From Alphaproteobacteria bacterium (GTDB taxonomy: Bacteria > Pseudomonadota > Alphaproteobacteria > Geminicoccales > Geminicoccaceae), in NCBI GenBank assembly GCA_026984595.1, contig JALSRW010000024.1, positions 1 to 5,709 on the forward strand: a stretch of DNA of 5,709 bases, read 5' to 3'. A program made the translations under genes and the position numbers. Under the pieces are notes generated by a model, which did not search any database, had not been told where the DNA came from, and worked only from the letters and a program-made list of their open reading frames with translations. This document shows positions 4,794 to 5,709 of the stretch, one piece after another. The number at the start of each line of letters is the position of its first letter. The stretch's first letter is position 1.

Positions 4794-5709
4794 CGACGAC
4801 GTCCTCGCAGACGGGCCTTCTTGATCAGCCCTTCGTACTGGTGCGCGATCAGATGCGACTGGATCTGGGCGACCGTGTCCATGGTCACCGAGACCACGAT
4901 CAGGAGGCTTGTACCGCCGAAGAAAAAGGGCACGCCGTATTGGGTGATCAGGATCTGCGGCAGCACCGTGACCGCCGCCAGATAGATCGCCCCCACCGTG
5001 GTCAGGCGGGTGATCACATAGTCGAAATACTGGGCGGTGCGTTCGCCCGGGCGGATGCCGGGAATGAAACCGCCGTGTTTCTTGAGGTTTTCCGCCGTCT
5101 CCTTGGGGTTGAAGACGATCGAAGTGTAGAAGAAGGCGAAAAAGATCACCAGCGCCGCGTAGAGCACCAGATAGAGCGGCTGCCCCGGCCCCAGCACGGC
5201 GGTGATGGTCAGCAGCCAATCGGGTCCGGCCCCGGAGGAGAAGCCGCCGATGGTGCTCGGCAGCAGCAGCAGCGAGCTCGCGAAGATGGCCGGGATGACG
5301 CCCGAGATGTTGAGCTTGATCGGCATGTGCGAGCTCTCGCCGCCGACCATCCGGTTGCCGCCCACCATGCGCTTGGGATACTGCACCAGGATGCGGCGAT
5401 GGGCGCGTTCCATGAAGACGATGAAGGTGATCACCGCCAGCGCGAACAGCATGAAGGTGACGATCGAGAGCGGCGACATCACCCCGGTGCGCCCCAGCTC
5501 GAGCAGCGAAATCAGAGCCACGGGAAGCTGGGCGATGATACCGGTGAAGATGATCAGCGAGATGCCGTTGCCGACACCGCGGGCGGTGATCTGCTCGCCC
5601 AGCCACATCAGGAACATGGTGCCGCCGACCACGGTGATCACCGTGGTCGCCCGGAAGAACCAGCCCGGGTCGATCACGGCGCTGCCGCCCGGCCCGCTCA
5701 TTGCCTCCA
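4790..5709 (-). CDS. secY: Preprotein translocase subunit SecY, C-terminal two thirds, cut by window edge
   Basis: SecY is the channel of the Sec translocon in the inner membrane. About 305 residues are present. The frame stays open to the window edge (Glu-Ala before the first Met at 5701), so that Met is internal and roughly 140 N-terminal residues are missing by comparison with E. coli SecY. Seven hydrophobic segments correspond to TM4-TM10, for example VITVVGGTMFLMWLG, NGISLIIFTGIIAQL, GVIPAIFASSLLLLP, LYLVLYAALVIFFAFFY and FGGTSLLIVVSVTMD. The cytoplasmic loop FNPKETAENLKKHG followed by GFIPGIRPGERTAQY contains the conserved Arg equivalent to E. coli Arg357, needed for SecA-driven export. 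The C terminus, QYEGLIKKARLRGRRR, is basic and cytoplasmic. It overlaps adk by four bases. Confidence 0.98.
   Translation of the reverse strand, partial: EAMSGPGGSAVIDPGWFFRATTVITVVGGTMFLMWLGEQITARGVGNGISLIIFTGIIAQLPVALISLLELGRTGVMSPLSIVTFMLFALAVITFIVFMERAHRRILVQYPKRMVGGNRMVGGESSHMPIKLNISGVIPAIFASSLLLLPSTIGGFSSGAGPDWLLTITAVLGPGQPLYLVLYAALVIFFAFFYTSIVFNPKETAENLKKHGGFIPGIRPGERTAQYFDYVITRLTTVGAIYLAAVTVLPQILITQYGVPFFFGGTSLLIVVSVTMDTVAQIQSHLIAHQYEGLIKKARLRGRRR

Noticed and set aside
4215..4985. 256-codon plus-strand open frame across adk and the end of secY
   Set aside because: It spans two well-supported minus-strand genes and has no recognisable domain.
4218..5606. Apparent 462-residue minus-strand protein ending in adenylate kinase
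   Set aside because: The first 271 residues are secY read in the wrong frame. The real adk starts at the ATG at 4793, overlapping the secY stop, with a good Shine-Dalgarno.

Overview
The window is a GC-rich bacterial chromosome segment read almost entirely from the minus strand. It carries the end of the large ribosomal-protein/secretion cluster followed by the alpha (rpoA) operon. In transcription order the genes are secY (5' truncated by the window), adk, rpsM, rpsK, rpoA, rplQ, a periplasmic DegP/DegQ-type serine protease, and the first 95 codons of rarA. This order points to an alphaproteobacterium. adk lies between secY and rpsM, rpsD is missing between rpsK and rpoA, and a Do-family protease plus rarA follow rplQ. 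The adenylate kinase has a short LID, as is common in that class. I cannot name a genus.

Layout, from high to low coordinates. secY and adk overlap by four bases (ATGA). A near-ideal sigma-70 promoter, TTGACA-16 bp-TATAAT, straddles the adk stop codon and begins a leader of about 78 nt in front of rpsM. rpsM and rpsK are six bases apart. A 104-base spacer with a strong 11-bp hairpin separates rpsK from rpoA, at the place where many other bacteria have rpsD. A 49-base spacer precedes rplQ. The protease starts 10 bases after rplQ, and rarA starts on the protease stop codon (TGATG). I see no intrinsic terminator, so read-through from rpsM into rarA is plausible.

The genes combine translation (uS13, uS11, bL17), transcription (RNA polymerase alpha), membrane protein export (SecY), nucleotide balance (Adk), envelope protein quality control (protease) and replication-fork maintenance (RarA). 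The set is conserved and ordinary. The parts worth a second look are the non-coding ones: the consensus promoter, the leader with two competing helices, the rpsK-rpoA hairpin, and a 10-nt word (GCGGACGGCA) present in both long spacers. I found no new defence system, mobile element, CRISPR array, tRNA or rRNA. Every non-coding gap is shorter than 110 bases.
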